From NCBI RefSeq assembly GCF_001693415.1, contig NZ_MAKX01000001.1:1258047-1322046 (forward strand): a stretch of 64,000 bases of DNA, in the 5' to 3' direction. The DNA comes from Tenacibaculum soleae (GTDB lineage: Bacteria; Bacteroidota; Bacteroidia; Flavobacteriales; Flavobacteriaceae). Under the pieces are notes generated by a model. The model saw only the letters and a program-made list of their open reading frames with translations. It was not told where the DNA came from and ran no database searches. The position numbers and the translations under genes are program-made. This document shows positions 15,532 to 25,600 of this stretch, piece by piece. Position 1 is the first letter of the stretch, and every line of letters starts with the position of its first letter.

Positions 15532-16050
15532 ATGAAACAAATAAAGTACTTATTGTTAATTGTTCTTTTGGGTTGTTCATCTGCTAAAGTAGCCTATGAT
15601 TACGATAGTCAAACAAATTTTACAGCCTATAAAACATTTAATTTTTTTGGAGATGCTGGTAAAGGTTTAAATGAGTTAGATGTAAAAAGAATTACAAATG
15701 AAATAACAAAAGGACTACAACAAAAAGGAATGATTTTGTCTGAAAATCCTGATATATACGTTAATATTATATCAAATAAAAATACGTCAACTAAAAGAAA
15801 TCGAATAGGAATTGGATTAGGCTCAGGAGGTAGAAATGTTGGTTTTGGTATTTCAGGAGGAATTCCTATTGAAAGCAAAAAAATAAATGAAGAGCTAATT
15901 GTTGATTTTGTTGCGAGTAAAAATGATGAATTATTATGGCAAGGAGTATTAAACGGTGAAATGAAAGAAAGAAGTTCGCCTCAAGAAAAGAAACTACATT
16001 ATAAAAAAGTAATTGAAAAAATATTGATAAACTATCCACCTAAAAAGTAA
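15532..16050 (+). CDS. DUF4136 lipoprotein
   Basis: A 172-residue predicted lipoprotein (signal peptide ending LLGC, C15). It matches DUF4136: after the Cys comes YDYDSQTNFTAYKTFNFF, then a helix around VKRITNEITKGLQQKG, a Gly-rich strand (GIGLGSGGRNVGFGISGG) and a C-terminal KLHYKKVIEKILINYPP. The family is widespread in Bacteroidota and unknown in function. It lies 54 nt downstream of the M28 peptidase gene and ends at a strong shared terminator. Confidence 0.88.
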   Translation: MKQIKYLLLIVLLGCSSAKVAYDYDSQTNFTAYKTFNFFGDAGKGLNELDVKRITNEITKGLQQKGMILSENPDIYVNIISNKNTSTKRNRIGIGLGSGGRNVGFGISGGIPIESKKINEELIVDFVASKNDELLWQGVLNGEMKERSSPQEKKLHYKKVIEKILINYPPKK

Positions 16051-16057
16051 ATTTAAA

Positions 16058-16098
16058 AGCATAAAAAAACCTCCATTTAATGGAGGTTTTTTTATGCT
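16058..16098. terminator. Bidirectional terminator
   Basis: A perfect 20-bp stem: the left arm 16058-16077 ends ACCTCCATT and the right arm 16079-16098 begins AATGGAGGT. A/T runs in the arms allow function on both strands between two convergent genes. Confidence 0.9.
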
Positions 16099-16111
16099 AA
16101 TATTTTCGTTT

Positions 16112-16558
16112 TTAAAACTGGTAACGAATCCCTAAACCAAAATCAGAGTTAAAGCCATCATAATAATCGCTAAAACCAATTTCTGGTCTAAAGTCTAAAG
16201 AAATCATTAAAGGAATATCAAAGTTGTATTCGATACCTACAGTCCCTGCAGCAAAAATCGCGCTGTTACCACTAGCAGAAATTAATCCTCCACCTGCACC
16301 AGCAAACCAGTTAAATTGGTTGTCTAATTTATAAACCCATTGGTAAAGTCCAGTAGCTTTAAACGCGCTACCTTTTCTAAAACCTAAATCGATTTCTAAA
16401 CGATTCACATTGCTTAATTTTCTTTGGTATGAAATTTCTCCACCAAAACCACTATTGTCTCCAAAACGAATACCAATTGCATTTTTAGAAACTTCTTGTG
16501 CGTTTGTTGATAAAATTGAAATGGTTATAAAGCCAATAAATAAAATTAGTTTTTTCAT
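16112..16558 (-). CDS. Small outer-membrane beta-barrel-like protein
   Basis: A 148-residue protein with a signal peptide (MKKLILFIGFITISILSTNA, cut near AQE). It has alternating amphipathic strands and ends with GLGIRYQF, a terminal aromatic residue as is usual for outer-membrane barrels. The size suggests a six- to eight-strand barrel. It lies 51 nt downstream of the alpha-2-macroglobulin gene on the same strand and is probably co-transcribed with it. Specific function unknown. Confidence 0.7.
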   Translation of the reverse strand: MKKLILFIGFITISILSTNAQEVSKNAIGIRFGDNSGFGGEISYQRKLSNVNRLEIDLGFRKGSAFKATGLYQWVYKLDNQFNWFAGAGGGLISASGNSAIFAAGTVGIEYNFDIPLMISLDFRPEIGFSDYYDGFNSDFGLGIRYQF

Positions 16559-16609
16559 AAATGTTAATTAAATTATTTAAAAAAGATATTTTTTAAGTAA
16601 GCTACAAAC

Positions 16610-19600
16610 TTACTTAATTATTAATGATTTTCCATTTGAATGACTGTTAAATTCAGGAGCATACATATTTTGAATGGTTGTAATGCCATTGCTAAAATTT
16701 CCTTTATTATTTGCGCGTACATCATATTCAAAAACATAAACTCCTTTAGGTAAACGATCAAAAAAGAAATTTGTTGCCGCATCTTTGGTTGCTTGATAAT
16801 AACCTAAGCCATCTTGCCATTTGTATTGCGAAAGTACATTTATTGGTTCTACACCAGACGCTCTCATGTCTTTCATGTGAATAAATTCCATATCTCTGTC
16901 AGAGCGAAGTTCAATTCTTACCGTAATTAAATCGCCAACTTTTAAATTTGTTTTAGTAGTAACTTCAACAAGTTCTTTACCTGTATCCGAATTTACTTTT
17001 TTAAACAGTTTTTTCTTTATTTTTAGCGGAGTCTCAGCGGTTGTAATTTTATCTAAATCTTCAAAATATTGCCAATACAATCCTCCCCAAGCAATACCTT
17101 TTCCTTTTTTAGAAATCGTTACTTCTGCCATGTCGGATTTAATTTCTTCTTTATTCCATGAAGTTTTAAAATAACCAGTTCCTGCTTCTACTTTTACATT
17201 TTTTAACTTTGTGGGAGCAATTTTTTGATTTCCGATTTTAAGATCAACCATATCTGTAATAGAAAGCCAATCGTTTCCTTGTAATAATAATGCATATACA
17301 GCCTCGGTGGTTGCTTTGGTTGTTTGCCAACGATTGGTTTGTTTATTTTTAAGCAGCCAAATTTTTAAATTATCAATAGTTTTGGTGTTGTTTTCAATTT
17401 CAGAAAATGCTTCTATTAATAATGCTTGTGTTTCAATAGGGGCTTCGTAATTATAATATCCTGCAACGTTTGCTTTCCAGTACATACCTAATTCATCAGA
17501 AGTAATACTATTTTCTTTTAAAGATTTGATAATTTTTGTTGAAATAGATTGATTATCAGCTCTAAATTGAATTAAAGCTATTTGCCCTTTAGCGTATAAA
17601 TTATAAGCATTCCAATAAATAGCAGTTTGATTTTTATAATATTTAATTGCGCTTTTAGTCGCGTTTGAAAATGTAATTTCAGGGTGAAAACTACGCATGT
17701 ATAAATACTGAATCGTAAAATAATTTAAATGATTTTTCTTTAGATATTCTTCATATTTAACAACGCCTTTTGTGGCTTTTATTTTTGCAGCTTGTTTTAA
17801 TAAATCACTGTATTGTACTACAATTTCTTGATCTAAAAATCGAATTGCTTTTTGAAGCATTTCATTTGTTGAAGCATCAAAATTTTTAATACCTAATTTT
17901 TTTAAATGACCAAATCCACTAACAATGTGTTGCGTAATATATGTATTGGCATAATCACTTCCTTTAAACCAAGGAAAACCACCAGTATTCAATTGCATGT
18001 TTCTTAGTTTATGGACGCTTTTTTGTTGCTCGTTCTTCATTTTGTTTAAATCAAATAACAGGGCAATACGCTTTTTTTGTTCGGTTTCAGATTGTGCATC
18101 ACGCAACCAAGGAGTTTCTTGAATAATCAATGATTTTAATTCCTGATTTTTTTCTAAGTTACTTACTAAAGCATCCGAAGATTTCCATTGTTTAAAAACT
18201 TCTTGAATCCTTGGATTTGAATTTGCTATATGACTCGCCAATGTATTTGCATAATAACGTGTAAAAGTTTGCTCGCTACATTCATATGGATATTCCATTA
18301 AATACGGTAACGCTTGCACAGCATACCAAGCCGGGTTTGATGTAACTTCTAATGTTAATTTGTGATGTTTTAAACTTGTTGAGGTATTGTTTTTTAGTTT
18401 ATCTAACGTAAATGTTTTTGTTTGATTAGAGCGTACCCACATTGGCAGCGTTTCAGTAACCAACATTCGGTTAGATAAAACAGGTAAAACATTTTGTTCT
18501 CCATCAGAAAAATCGCCAGCCTTGGCTATAATTTTATATTGAACTGCTTGTACAGTTTCTGGAATGGTTAAATTCCAAGAAACATTTGTATTTCCGTTTG
18601 TATCAACTTTAAAAGATTGATTTTTTGTTGTGTTTTCTAACAGATGAATTTCTTTACCTGTAATAGCATCCGTTAAAATTAATTGAGATATCCCTCGCAG
18701 ATTTTTATCTGACAGATTCGAAATTTTGGCACTCAATGTTATTTTATCACCTTCTCTTAAAAATCGTGGAGCATTTGGTGTAATCATTAACTCTTTTTGA
18801 GTTACCGTTGTTAACGTTTTTACAACAGATTGTGCTTTTTTAGTGTGTGCTAATAATTGTAATTTCCATTTGGTTAACGCTTCGGGAGTTGTAAAACTAA
18901 ACGTAATATTTCCTTTTTTATCCGTAGTTAAATGTGGGAAGAAGAAAGCAGTTTCTTGTAAGTTTTTACGAATTTGAATTCCTTTTAAGGAAGTTTTTTC
19001 TTGTTTTTCTTGAACGTTTTTAGGTGATTTTTCTTCAGATTCATCAGCTTCATTATTTTCAATATTTAATCCAGATACTTTTCCAGAAATAGCCTTACGG
19101 GCTGTGCCTGTAAATGCTTTTTTCGGACTAGTTCCATATCCCATAACAACAACTTCATCTAAAGTATTACTATTATTAATCATCAAAATATTAAGGTTTG
19201 AAAAATCCCCAATAACTTTTTCAATAGTTTGCATACCAACAAAACTTAAAACCAAAATATCTCCTTTTTTAGCTTTGATTGTAAAATCGCCATCAAAATC
19301 TGTTTCAGTACCTTCTGTATTTCCTTTTATTGTAATAGTTACGCCAGGTAAAGGACCCGATTCATCAGAAACAATACCTTTTATTGTTCCTGAGTATTTT
19401 CCAGAAGTTTTAATTTTATCTCTTAGTTTTAATTTTTTCAGGTATCTTTCATTTGTCCAACTATGATTATTTAAACTAAATCCAAACCAGTTAAATTGAT
19501 CGTATTGTTGAGGTTGATAACGGTTATTCGAATAACTACGGTTATAAACTCTAAAACTATTATTACCAAAACTTTGGTGTGCGTTTGCGGTATTTCCGTA

Positions 19601-22600
19601 TGAATAATAATTAGATGTTGTTATAGGATTGAATTGCCAGTTATGCGGTTTAAACTCATCTAAAGAAGCATCATACATACTTGCCAAAACTTCGGCAGTT
19701 ACTTTGTTTCTTTTATCATTTTTAATGGTGAAACTCCATTTTTCTTGTACGCCTGGTTGTATTTTATCTCTAAAAGTAGTAGTTTCAATCGTAATAAGTT
19801 CATCTTTTTTAGGAACCGAAATATTAAGTGCACCACTACTAAAAGAATTATAGTTTACAAAGTAGTATTTAACAGAAAAACTGCCAATATCTTCTTTTGT
19901 TACAGGGATTTCAATAGATTTTTTGTTATTGTTTAAATGAACTAATTGAGTATTTACAATTTTATGATTTTTTTCAATTTGAACAACCACGGTAATATCT
20001 TTTGATGCAGAAGCAAGTTCTAAAGAAACCATATCACCAATCGAATAATTAGTTTTATTTTTTGTGATAAACAATAATTTACTATCAGCAATCTTTTTCT
20101 CACGAGCACTAGTAACGGTAAAATTGGCTTTGTCGGTTACTTGTTGTTTAAATTTATCTCGCGTAGTTAAAACGGCAATATATTTACCTGAACTCCAACT
20201 TTTAGTGGTTTTAAAAACATGCTCTTTTGATTTTTTAGTGTCAAATTCTTTCTCAAAAACCAATTTTCCTTTCTTCCAAAAAGCTTCACCTTGTTCTTCT
20301 TTAGTATAAGCATCATGCGGAAATAATTTTCTAAACTCATCTTCAGGGATATCTTGATAATCGGGAGTATTCCAAGGTCTTTTTCGTAACGGATTTTTAG
20401 GAGCTTTTAATTTGTAGATTTTTACAGTTCCGCTAGCAGCCACAAACTCGTTATTTAAGTTTTCGGTGTTGATTTTTATTTTGTGCTGTTTCTCGTCTTT
20501 ATCAATAATCGAATTTATTTGTAAAGAAGCCGTTAAAGCATGATAACCTACTTTTACAATGGTGGTAGCACTTCGTGTTTCGCCATTAATATCGGTAACA
20601 TCAGCCGTAATTTCATAATTAAAAATGGGTAAACCTTCTTTGGAAACACTCTCATCAGGAAGTGCTTTAAATTTGATAGCAAAATTACCTGCTGCATCGG
20701 TAATGCTTTCTCCGTGGGTAATTTCTTGTGCTTCAGACGATGAATTTGGTCTGCGCCAATACCACCAATTAGGATATTGTACTTTTCTATGCACTCGATA
20801 TACCACTTTAGCATCGGTTATATTTGCTCCAGAAAAAGCTTTTGCAAATCCGTTTACAGTAATACTATCATTCAGTTTAAAAGTTTCGGTAACTGGTTTA
20901 AAATCGGTTTCAAATTTCGGTCGTTTGTATTCTTCTACCGAAATAGTAGTAATGTAATCATCTCTTTCAAAATCGAAATCGACTGTGTTATAAAAAGTAC
21001 TTTCTTCTTTGTTACTTTCATCAATATTAAAAGAATATTCGCCAGTTAAACCATTATTAGGTAATACTATTTCACCGGATGCAGATCCGAATTCATTTAA
21101 TTTTAAATCTAACTTTTTAACTTCTTGTCCGTTTACATCATTTAAGGTAATTTCAACATATTTATTAGTGAAAGGAGTAGATTTATCGTCCTTTTTTTGA
21201 ATGAAAATAGTTTTAAAATAAACCGTTTGTCCTGGGCGATAAATACTTCTGTCAGTAAAAATAAATGGTTTTATTTTGATACTTTCATTTTGCGTATCTA
21301 TAGTTGGTTTTTGATATTTATATAAATAATAATCACCAAAAATAGCCTTGTCATTTTTAGTTGTAACAGTTATAAATACATTATAAAAAGTTTGATTACT
21401 TTTATAAGTAGCAAACCCATTTTTATCAGTAATTAATTTCTGATTGATGCTTTTTCTATTTCTGTATTCTTTGTTTTTAAGTAAAAGTTGCGCGTTTTTA
21501 ATCGGTTTACCTGTATTTCTATCAACTACTTGGTAGGTTTTTATATTGTTATCTGTACTTTCAATTAAAACCAAATTACTTACCTGAATATTTGCGGTAG
21601 CCAATAAATCAGTCGTATTTAAAGTTTCGTTTTCATGGGCAATAATTAAATAATTTCCTTGTGCAAGTTTTGGAACGATAACCTCGGTTGTGTGTGATAA
21701 ATAATCTAATTCATTTCTTAATTTGGTATTCCAAGATGTTGCTATTGTTAGCTTTTTTATAAAGTTGACGCGCTCTTCTTCTTTATAAATAGTATTTAAT
21801 TCTTCAACCTGATCTCTACTAATTTTATAAGTTGTAAAATATAGCGTATCAATATTATTGTAAGTAAGTAATAAACGAGAAGCAGTATTTATAGGGCTAA
21901 ATTTTTCTGTTAAAACAGTAAGTTTTTTTGTGGTGATTTGCTGCTTTAAAGCTTCACATTTTTTAGCGCCAATACTTTTAGGAAACTGCGTAATTACACG
22001 ATTACAAATGGTAAGTACTTCTTTGTTTTTAAAACGAAAAGTTTCATTTTTGTTTGAATTGTAGCTGCTTGCTTGTTGTTTGTAAATTTCAGCAATCTTA
22101 TAACTATACAATCCAGCAATTTCTTGTTTTTTATAGTTGTTTTCAGCTGATTTTAATGTTTGTAAAAGCAACTGCTCTTTATCATTAAGAGTAGTATGTT
22201 GATTCACAAAATTTAATCGTTCTAAATCTACCGTAGCCAAAGCTTTTAAATTGTTGTCTTTTAAATGAAAACTTAGTAGTTCTTGATAAATTTTCAACGC
22301 ATTTAGTTGAAGTGAAATAGCATCTTTTGAAGTTAAGTTGATAGTAGAAAAACTACCTGCATCACTTATCAATTTAGGATTGTCAATTTTAAATTGATAG
22401 GCTGGTTTTGTAATATTTGTCTCAGATGTTTTATAAAATTTTAGCGCATTATGTGCTAAGAAATCAAATAGGGTAGGACGGTATTCTTTAGAGTTTTTTG
22501 CTGTATGTAAAATATCACTAAATTCATAGATGTCAGCTTGTTGTAAAAGTAATCCGTTGGCTAATGATTTTTGATAATAGCTGTGAATTTCGGCAAATAA

Positions 22601-23032
22601 AGTATCTAAATCCCAAGTTCTAAAATCGTTTTCATCAATTTTTTCGGATGTTTTGGTACGTTGATAAAACTTCCATCTATTTTGATTAAAATATTGCCAA
22701 TACAAATTGGCTAAAACATTTTCTAACAAGTTTTTTGTAGGGAAACTACTTTTATCAATCTGTTCTTTAAATTGATTGATGATTTTTAATTGAGCGCCTT
22801 CTTCTAAAGCTAACGAAAACTTACTTTTATAAAATAATGCTTTAATAATTTGTGGAGAATTCTTAGTTGCTTCCGCTTTAGCGTAAATATTATTTACAAC
22901 TTTTAGGGCAGATTTAGGTAAGTTATCTTTTTCAAATTCCTGAACTTCATTCCAAAGATTTTTATAATTTTCTTGTGCATTTACAAGGGATGAAAATAAA
23001 ATTAGTAACAAAAAAGGAGTGATTTTTTTCAT
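16610..23032 (-). CDS. Giant alpha-2-macroglobulin family protein with embedded SusC-like N-terminal module
   Basis: A 2140-residue exported protein (signal peptide MKKITPFLLLILFSSLVNA). Bacterial alpha-2-macroglobulins are periplasmic protease traps. An MG2-type motif (FTDRSIYRPGQTVYFK) is near residue 600. The thioester motif CSEQ is at residues 1585-1588 (context PYECSEQTF), so covalent trapping should be possible. The thioester-containing helical domain follows and a receptor-like C-terminal domain ends the protein. Unusually, residues about 1205-1325 resemble the start of a SusC protein: a carboxypeptidase-regulatory-like domain (GPLPGVTITIKG... ETDFDGDFTIKAKKGD) and LDEVVVMGYGT. A small barrel protein gene follows. 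Confidence 0.93.
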   Translation of the reverse strand: MKKITPFLLLILFSSLVNAQENYKNLWNEVQEFEKDNLPKSALKVVNNIYAKAEATKNSPQIIKALFYKSKFSLALEEGAQLKIINQFKEQIDKSSFPTKNLLENVLANLYWQYFNQNRWKFYQRTKTSEKIDENDFRTWDLDTLFAEIHSYYQKSLANGLLLQQADIYEFSDILHTAKNSKEYRPTLFDFLAHNALKFYKTSETNITKPAYQFKIDNPKLISDAGSFSTINLTSKDAISLQLNALKIYQELLSFHLKDNNLKALATVDLERLNFVNQHTTLNDKEQLLLQTLKSAENNYKKQEIAGLYSYKIAEIYKQQASSYNSNKNETFRFKNKEVLTICNRVITQFPKSIGAKKCEALKQQITTKKLTVLTEKFSPINTASRLLLTYNNIDTLYFTTYKISRDQVEELNTIYKEEERVNFIKKLTIATSWNTKLRNELDYLSHTTEVIVPKLAQGNYLIIAHENETLNTTDLLATANIQVSNLVLIESTDNNIKTYQVVDRNTGKPIKNAQLLLKNKEYRNRKSINQKLITDKNGFATYKSNQTFYNVFITVTTKNDKAIFGDYYLYKYQKPTIDTQNESIKIKPFIFTDRSIYRPGQTVYFKTIFIQKKDDKSTPFTNKYVEITLNDVNGQEVKKLDLKLNEFGSASGEIVLPNNGLTGEYSFNIDESNKEESTFYNTVDFDFERDDYITTISVEEYKRPKFETDFKPVTETFKLNDSITVNGFAKAFSGANITDAKVVYRVHRKVQYPNWWYWRRPNSSSEAQEITHGESITDAAGNFAIKFKALPDESVSKEGLPIFNYEITADVTDINGETRSATTIVKVGYHALTASLQINSIIDKDEKQHKIKINTENLNNEFVAASGTVKIYKLKAPKNPLRKRPWNTPDYQDIPEDEFRKLFPHDAYTKEEQGEAFWKKGKLVFEKEFDTKKSKEHVFKTTKSWSSGKYIAVLTTRDKFKQQVTDKANFTVTSAREKKIADSKLLFITKNKTNYSIGDMVSLELASASKDITVVVQIEKNHKIVNTQLVHLNNNKKSIEIPVTKEDIGSFSVKYYFVNYNSFSSGALNISVPKKDELITIETTTFRDKIQPGVQEKWSFTIKNDKRNKVTAEVLASMYDASLDEFKPHNWQFNPITTSNYYSYGNTANAHQSFGNNSFRVYNRSYSNNRYQPQQYDQFNWFGFSLNNHSWTNERYLKKLKLRDKIKTSGKYSGTIKGIVSDESGPLPGVTITIKGNTEGTETDFDGDFTIKAKKGDILVLSFVGMQTIEKVIGDFSNLNILMINNSNTLDEVVVMGYGTSPKKAFTGTARKAISGKVSGLNIENNEADESEEKSPKNVQEKQEKTSLKGIQIRKNLQETAFFFPHLTTDKKGNITFSFTTPEALTKWKLQLLAHTKKAQSVVKTLTTVTQKELMITPNAPRFLREGDKITLSAKISNLSDKNLRGISQLILTDAITGKEIHLLENTTKNQSFKVDTNGNTNVSWNLTIPETVQAVQYKIIAKAGDFSDGEQNVLPVLSNRMLVTETLPMWVRSNQTKTFTLDKLKNNTSTSLKHHKLTLEVTSNPAWYAVQALPYLMEYPYECSEQTFTRYYANTLASHIANSNPRIQEVFKQWKSSDALVSNLEKNQELKSLIIQETPWLRDAQSETEQKKRIALLFDLNKMKNEQQKSVHKLRNMQLNTGGFPWFKGSDYANTYITQHIVSGFGHLKKLGIKNFDASTNEMLQKAIRFLDQEIVVQYSDLLKQAAKIKATKGVVKYEEYLKKNHLNYFTIQYLYMRSFHPEITFSNATKSAIKYYKNQTAIYWNAYNLYAKGQIALIQFRADNQSISTKIIKSLKENSITSDELGMYWKANVAGYYNYEAPIETQALLIEAFSEIENNTKTIDNLKIWLLKNKQTNRWQTTKATTEAVYALLLQGNDWLSITDMVDLKIGNQKIAPTKLKNVKVEAGTGYFKTSWNKEEIKSDMAEVTISKKGKGIAWGGLYWQYFEDLDKITTAETPLKIKKKLFKKVNSDTGKELVEVTTKTNLKVGDLITVRIELRSDRDMEFIHMKDMRASGVEPINVLSQYKWQDGLGYYQATKDAATNFFFDRLPKGVYVFEYDVRANNKGNFSNGITTIQNMYAPEFNSHSNGKSLIIK

Positions 23033-23176
23033 AGCAGTATTCGTTTTATACCTTCAAAGGACTTAAATAATTATAAATAAGACAACCAAAAATTTGTAAA
23101 ATTAGTATTTGAATGCGTGAATATAACTTTTCAATGAGTTTCGATTTAAAGATACTTAAATTATAACTTGGTTTTG

Positions 23177-23184
23177 TATTTTTG
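23177..23184 (+). promoter_or_regulatory. Possible -7 box for the mpl-like gene
   Basis: TATTTTTG, matching the TAnnTTTG consensus, lies 25 nt before the start codon. No good TTG is seen 17-20 nt upstream, so the call is moderate. Confidence 0.4.
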
Positions 23185-23208
23185 CTTTATACTAGAGATA
23201 CCTAAAAT

Positions 23209-24564
23209 ATGAAAATTCATTTTATAGCCATCGGTGGTAGTGCAATGCACAATTTAGCAATTGCTTTACACCAAAAAGGATACCAAATTACAGGAAGTGA
23301 TGATACAATTCACGATCCTTCAAAATCTCGTTTATCAAAACATGGATTGTTGCCTGAGGAATTTGGTTGGTTTCCAGAAAAAATCAATACTGATTTAGAT
23401 GCGATTGTTTTAGGAATGCATGCAAAAAAAGACAATGCTGAATTGTTAAAAGCACAGGAGTTAGGAGTGAAAATTTATTCATATCCAGAGTTTTTATACG
23501 AGCAATCTAAAGACAAAACACGTGTTGTTATTGGTGGTTCTCACGGTAAAACTACTATTACCTCTATGATTTTGCATGTGTTGAATTATCATGAAAGAGA
23601 GGTTGATTATATGGTCGGAGCACAGTTAGATGGTTTTGATACGATGGTGCATTTAACTGAAAAAAATGAATTTATTGTTTTAGAAGGTGATGAGTATTTA
23701 AGTTCTCCAATAGACATGCGTCCGAAATTTCATTTATACAAGCCAAATATTGCGTTGTTAAGCGGAATAGCATGGGATCATATTAACGTGTTTCCTACGT
23801 TTGATAATTATGTAGAACAGTTTCAAATATTTAACGATTCGCTTACTAATGGCGGAATTATGGTGTATAATGAAGAGGATACAGTTTTAAAAGAGGTTGT
23901 TGAAAATTCAAATCATCCAATAAAAAAATATCCATACAAAACACCAAATTATTTTATAGATAACGGAATTACGTATATCGATACTCCTGATGGAGATTTA
24001 CCTTTAGAAATTTTTGGTGATCATAATCTTCAGAATTTAGCAGGAGCAAAGTGGATTTGCCAACACATGGGAATTGATGAAGATGAATTTTACGAAGCAA
24101 TCGCTAGTTTTAAAGGAGCTAGTAAGCGATTAGAAAAAATTGCAGAAAATAAAACATCGGTAGTTTTTAAAGATTTTGCACACAGTCCGAGTAAAGTAGC
24201 GGCAACAACTACAGCTGTAAAAAAACAATATTCAGAAAGAACCGTTTTAGCTTGTTTAGAGTTACATACCTATTCTAGTTTGAACGCTGAGTTTTTAGCA
24301 GAATATAAGGGTGCTTTAGATGAGGCGGACAAAGCAGTAGTTTTTTATTCACCACACGCAGTAAAAATTAAACAATTAGAAGAGGTTACAGCGCAGCAAA
24401 TAGCCAATGCTTTTAAACGTGATGATTTGATTATCTATACGAATCCAACTGAGTTTAAAGAGTTTTTATTCAATCAGAATTTAGAAAATACCGCTTTGTT
24501 ATTAATGAGTTCTGGTAACTATGGAGGTTTGGATTTTGATGAGGTAAAGAAGTTTATTAATTAA
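23209..24564 (+). CDS. mpl: Mur ligase of the Mpl type (UDP-MurNAc:tripeptide ligase)
   Basis: A 451-residue Mur ligase. The N-terminal FIAIGGSAMHNLAIALHQKG is the nucleotide-binding motif of MurC/Mpl. The ATP P-loop is GSHGKTT at 110-116. FVVLEGDEY-type and DHINVFPT motifs follow, and the C-terminal KDFAHSPSKV segment fits Mpl. Mpl re-uses the L-Ala-D-Glu-mDAP tripeptide released in cell-wall turnover. Separating Mpl from MurC relies on length and on the first motif; MurC itself is normally in the dcw cluster. The stop codon overlaps the convergent nucleotidyltransferase gene by 8 nt. Confidence 0.88.
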   Translation: MKIHFIAIGGSAMHNLAIALHQKGYQITGSDDTIHDPSKSRLSKHGLLPEEFGWFPEKINTDLDAIVLGMHAKKDNAELLKAQELGVKIYSYPEFLYEQSKDKTRVVIGGSHGKTTITSMILHVLNYHEREVDYMVGAQLDGFDTMVHLTEKNEFIVLEGDEYLSSPIDMRPKFHLYKPNIALLSGIAWDHINVFPTFDNYVEQFQIFNDSLTNGGIMVYNEEDTVLKEVVENSNHPIKKYPYKTPNYFIDNGITYIDTPDGDLPLEIFGDHNLQNLAGAKWICQHMGIDEDEFYEAIASFKGASKRLEKIAENKTSVVFKDFAHSPSKVAATTTAVKKQYSERTVLACLELHTYSSLNAEFLAEYKGALDEADKAVVFYSPHAVKIKQLEEVTAQQIANAFKRDDLIIYTNPTEFKEFLFNQNLENTALLLMSSGNYGGLDFDEVKKFIN

Positions 24565-25600
24565 ATAAACGTTTCAATAAGTATATTCTATATTCTCTTA
24601 TATAAAAAGATTTTGAAAACAAAGAGATACGATGGATATATAAAAAGTAATATTCCAATGATTTCATATATTTTGAATGTTTTTTTGGATTATCAATAAA
24701 AAACAATTGTTTTTTTAAGAATTTTTTAGTTTTATTAGTTTTTTGATAATTTAAAGAAGTTGGCGAATTAAAGAAATAATTTGTACTTGCGATAAAGTTA
24801 TCAAAGTAATATTTTTTTGAATATTTAAAATTAGATATAACATCTTTAGAAGATGTATTTTCTGATTGTAAGTATAGGTCATATGAATTTCTAAAAGAAA
24901 TATTTTTATTCCATTGGCCTTTATCATTAATTTGTTTGTTAAAACAGGTCATCAATACTTGGTTTTTATTTGAAAGTACTGTAATGTTTTTTACTTTTTT
25001 TAAAGTACTCTTAACATAGTTGTAATTAAAAATATTGTTATTTGTCATTTTGTAATGCACTTCAATAGCTCCTGTTTTATCCTTTTTCACTAATCTTGGA
25101 TAATGTCTATTAAAAATAGTTCTGTCAATGCTTGGTTTACTTATGTATTTTTCTTCTTTTAAAATTGATAAAGTTAATTTAATATCTTTTTCATCAATTA
25201 AAAAATCAATATCGCCCACCATACGTTCAGCTATATCATCATACAAACCATCTAATAAATTTCCAGTTCCTTTTAAAAAAATAGGCGTGATGTTATTTTT
25301 TAAGAGTATTTCATTTATTTCTTTGGCTTCGGTTATAATTTGCTGATTTCTTTCGCGATTTAAATCCGTAATATGCTGCATGTACTCAACTAAATCCTTT
25401 GGTAAATAATGTAAAAATCCGACACGTTTTAAATTACAGTATAAAGCAGGAAAAACATAATGTGACGTGCTAACTTTAACAACAGGATCCCAATCAATAT
25501 TATTTAGTTTTAATTCTTTTTCAATCAACTCTCGGTTATGTTTTTCATGAGTAATTGTTAAGCATTTACCAATAAATAATAAGGTGTCTTTATAATTCAT
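24557..25600 (-). CDS. NTP_transf_5-family nucleotidyltransferase
   Basis: A 347-residue protein of the uncharacterised nucleotidyltransferase family (NTP_transf_5). The core LKGTGNLLDGLYDD leads into GDIDFLI at 129-135, with D130 and D132 in the place of the two metal-binding aspartates. The C-terminal half is helical and rich in Lys, Asn and Tyr. Members of this family are often encoded next to PqqD-like and HPr-kinase-like proteins in peptide natural-product clusters, where a nucleotidyl group may be added to a phosphorylated peptide. The start overlaps the kinase-like gene by 11 nt, so the two are coupled. Confidence 0.8.
   Translation of the reverse strand: MNYKDTLLFIGKCLTITHEKHNRELIEKELKLNNIDWDPVVKVSTSHYVFPALYCNLKRVGFLHYLPKDLVEYMQHITDLNRERNQQIITEAKEINEILLKNNITPIFLKGTGNLLDGLYDDIAERMVGDIDFLIDEKDIKLTLSILKEEKYISKPSIDRTIFNRHYPRLVKKDKTGAIEVHYKMTNNNIFNYNYVKSTLKKVKNITVLSNKNQVLMTCFNKQINDKGQWNKNISFRNSYDLYLQSENTSSKDVISNFKYSKKYYFDNFIASTNYFFNSPTSLNYQKTNKTKKFLKKQLFFIDNPKKHSKYMKSLEYYFLYIHRISLFSKSFYIREYRIYLLKRLFN

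Noticed and set aside
20554..20814. Same-strand alternative frame inside the alpha-2-macroglobulin gene
   Set aside because: It lies wholly within a strong gene in another frame and its product has no recognisable pattern.
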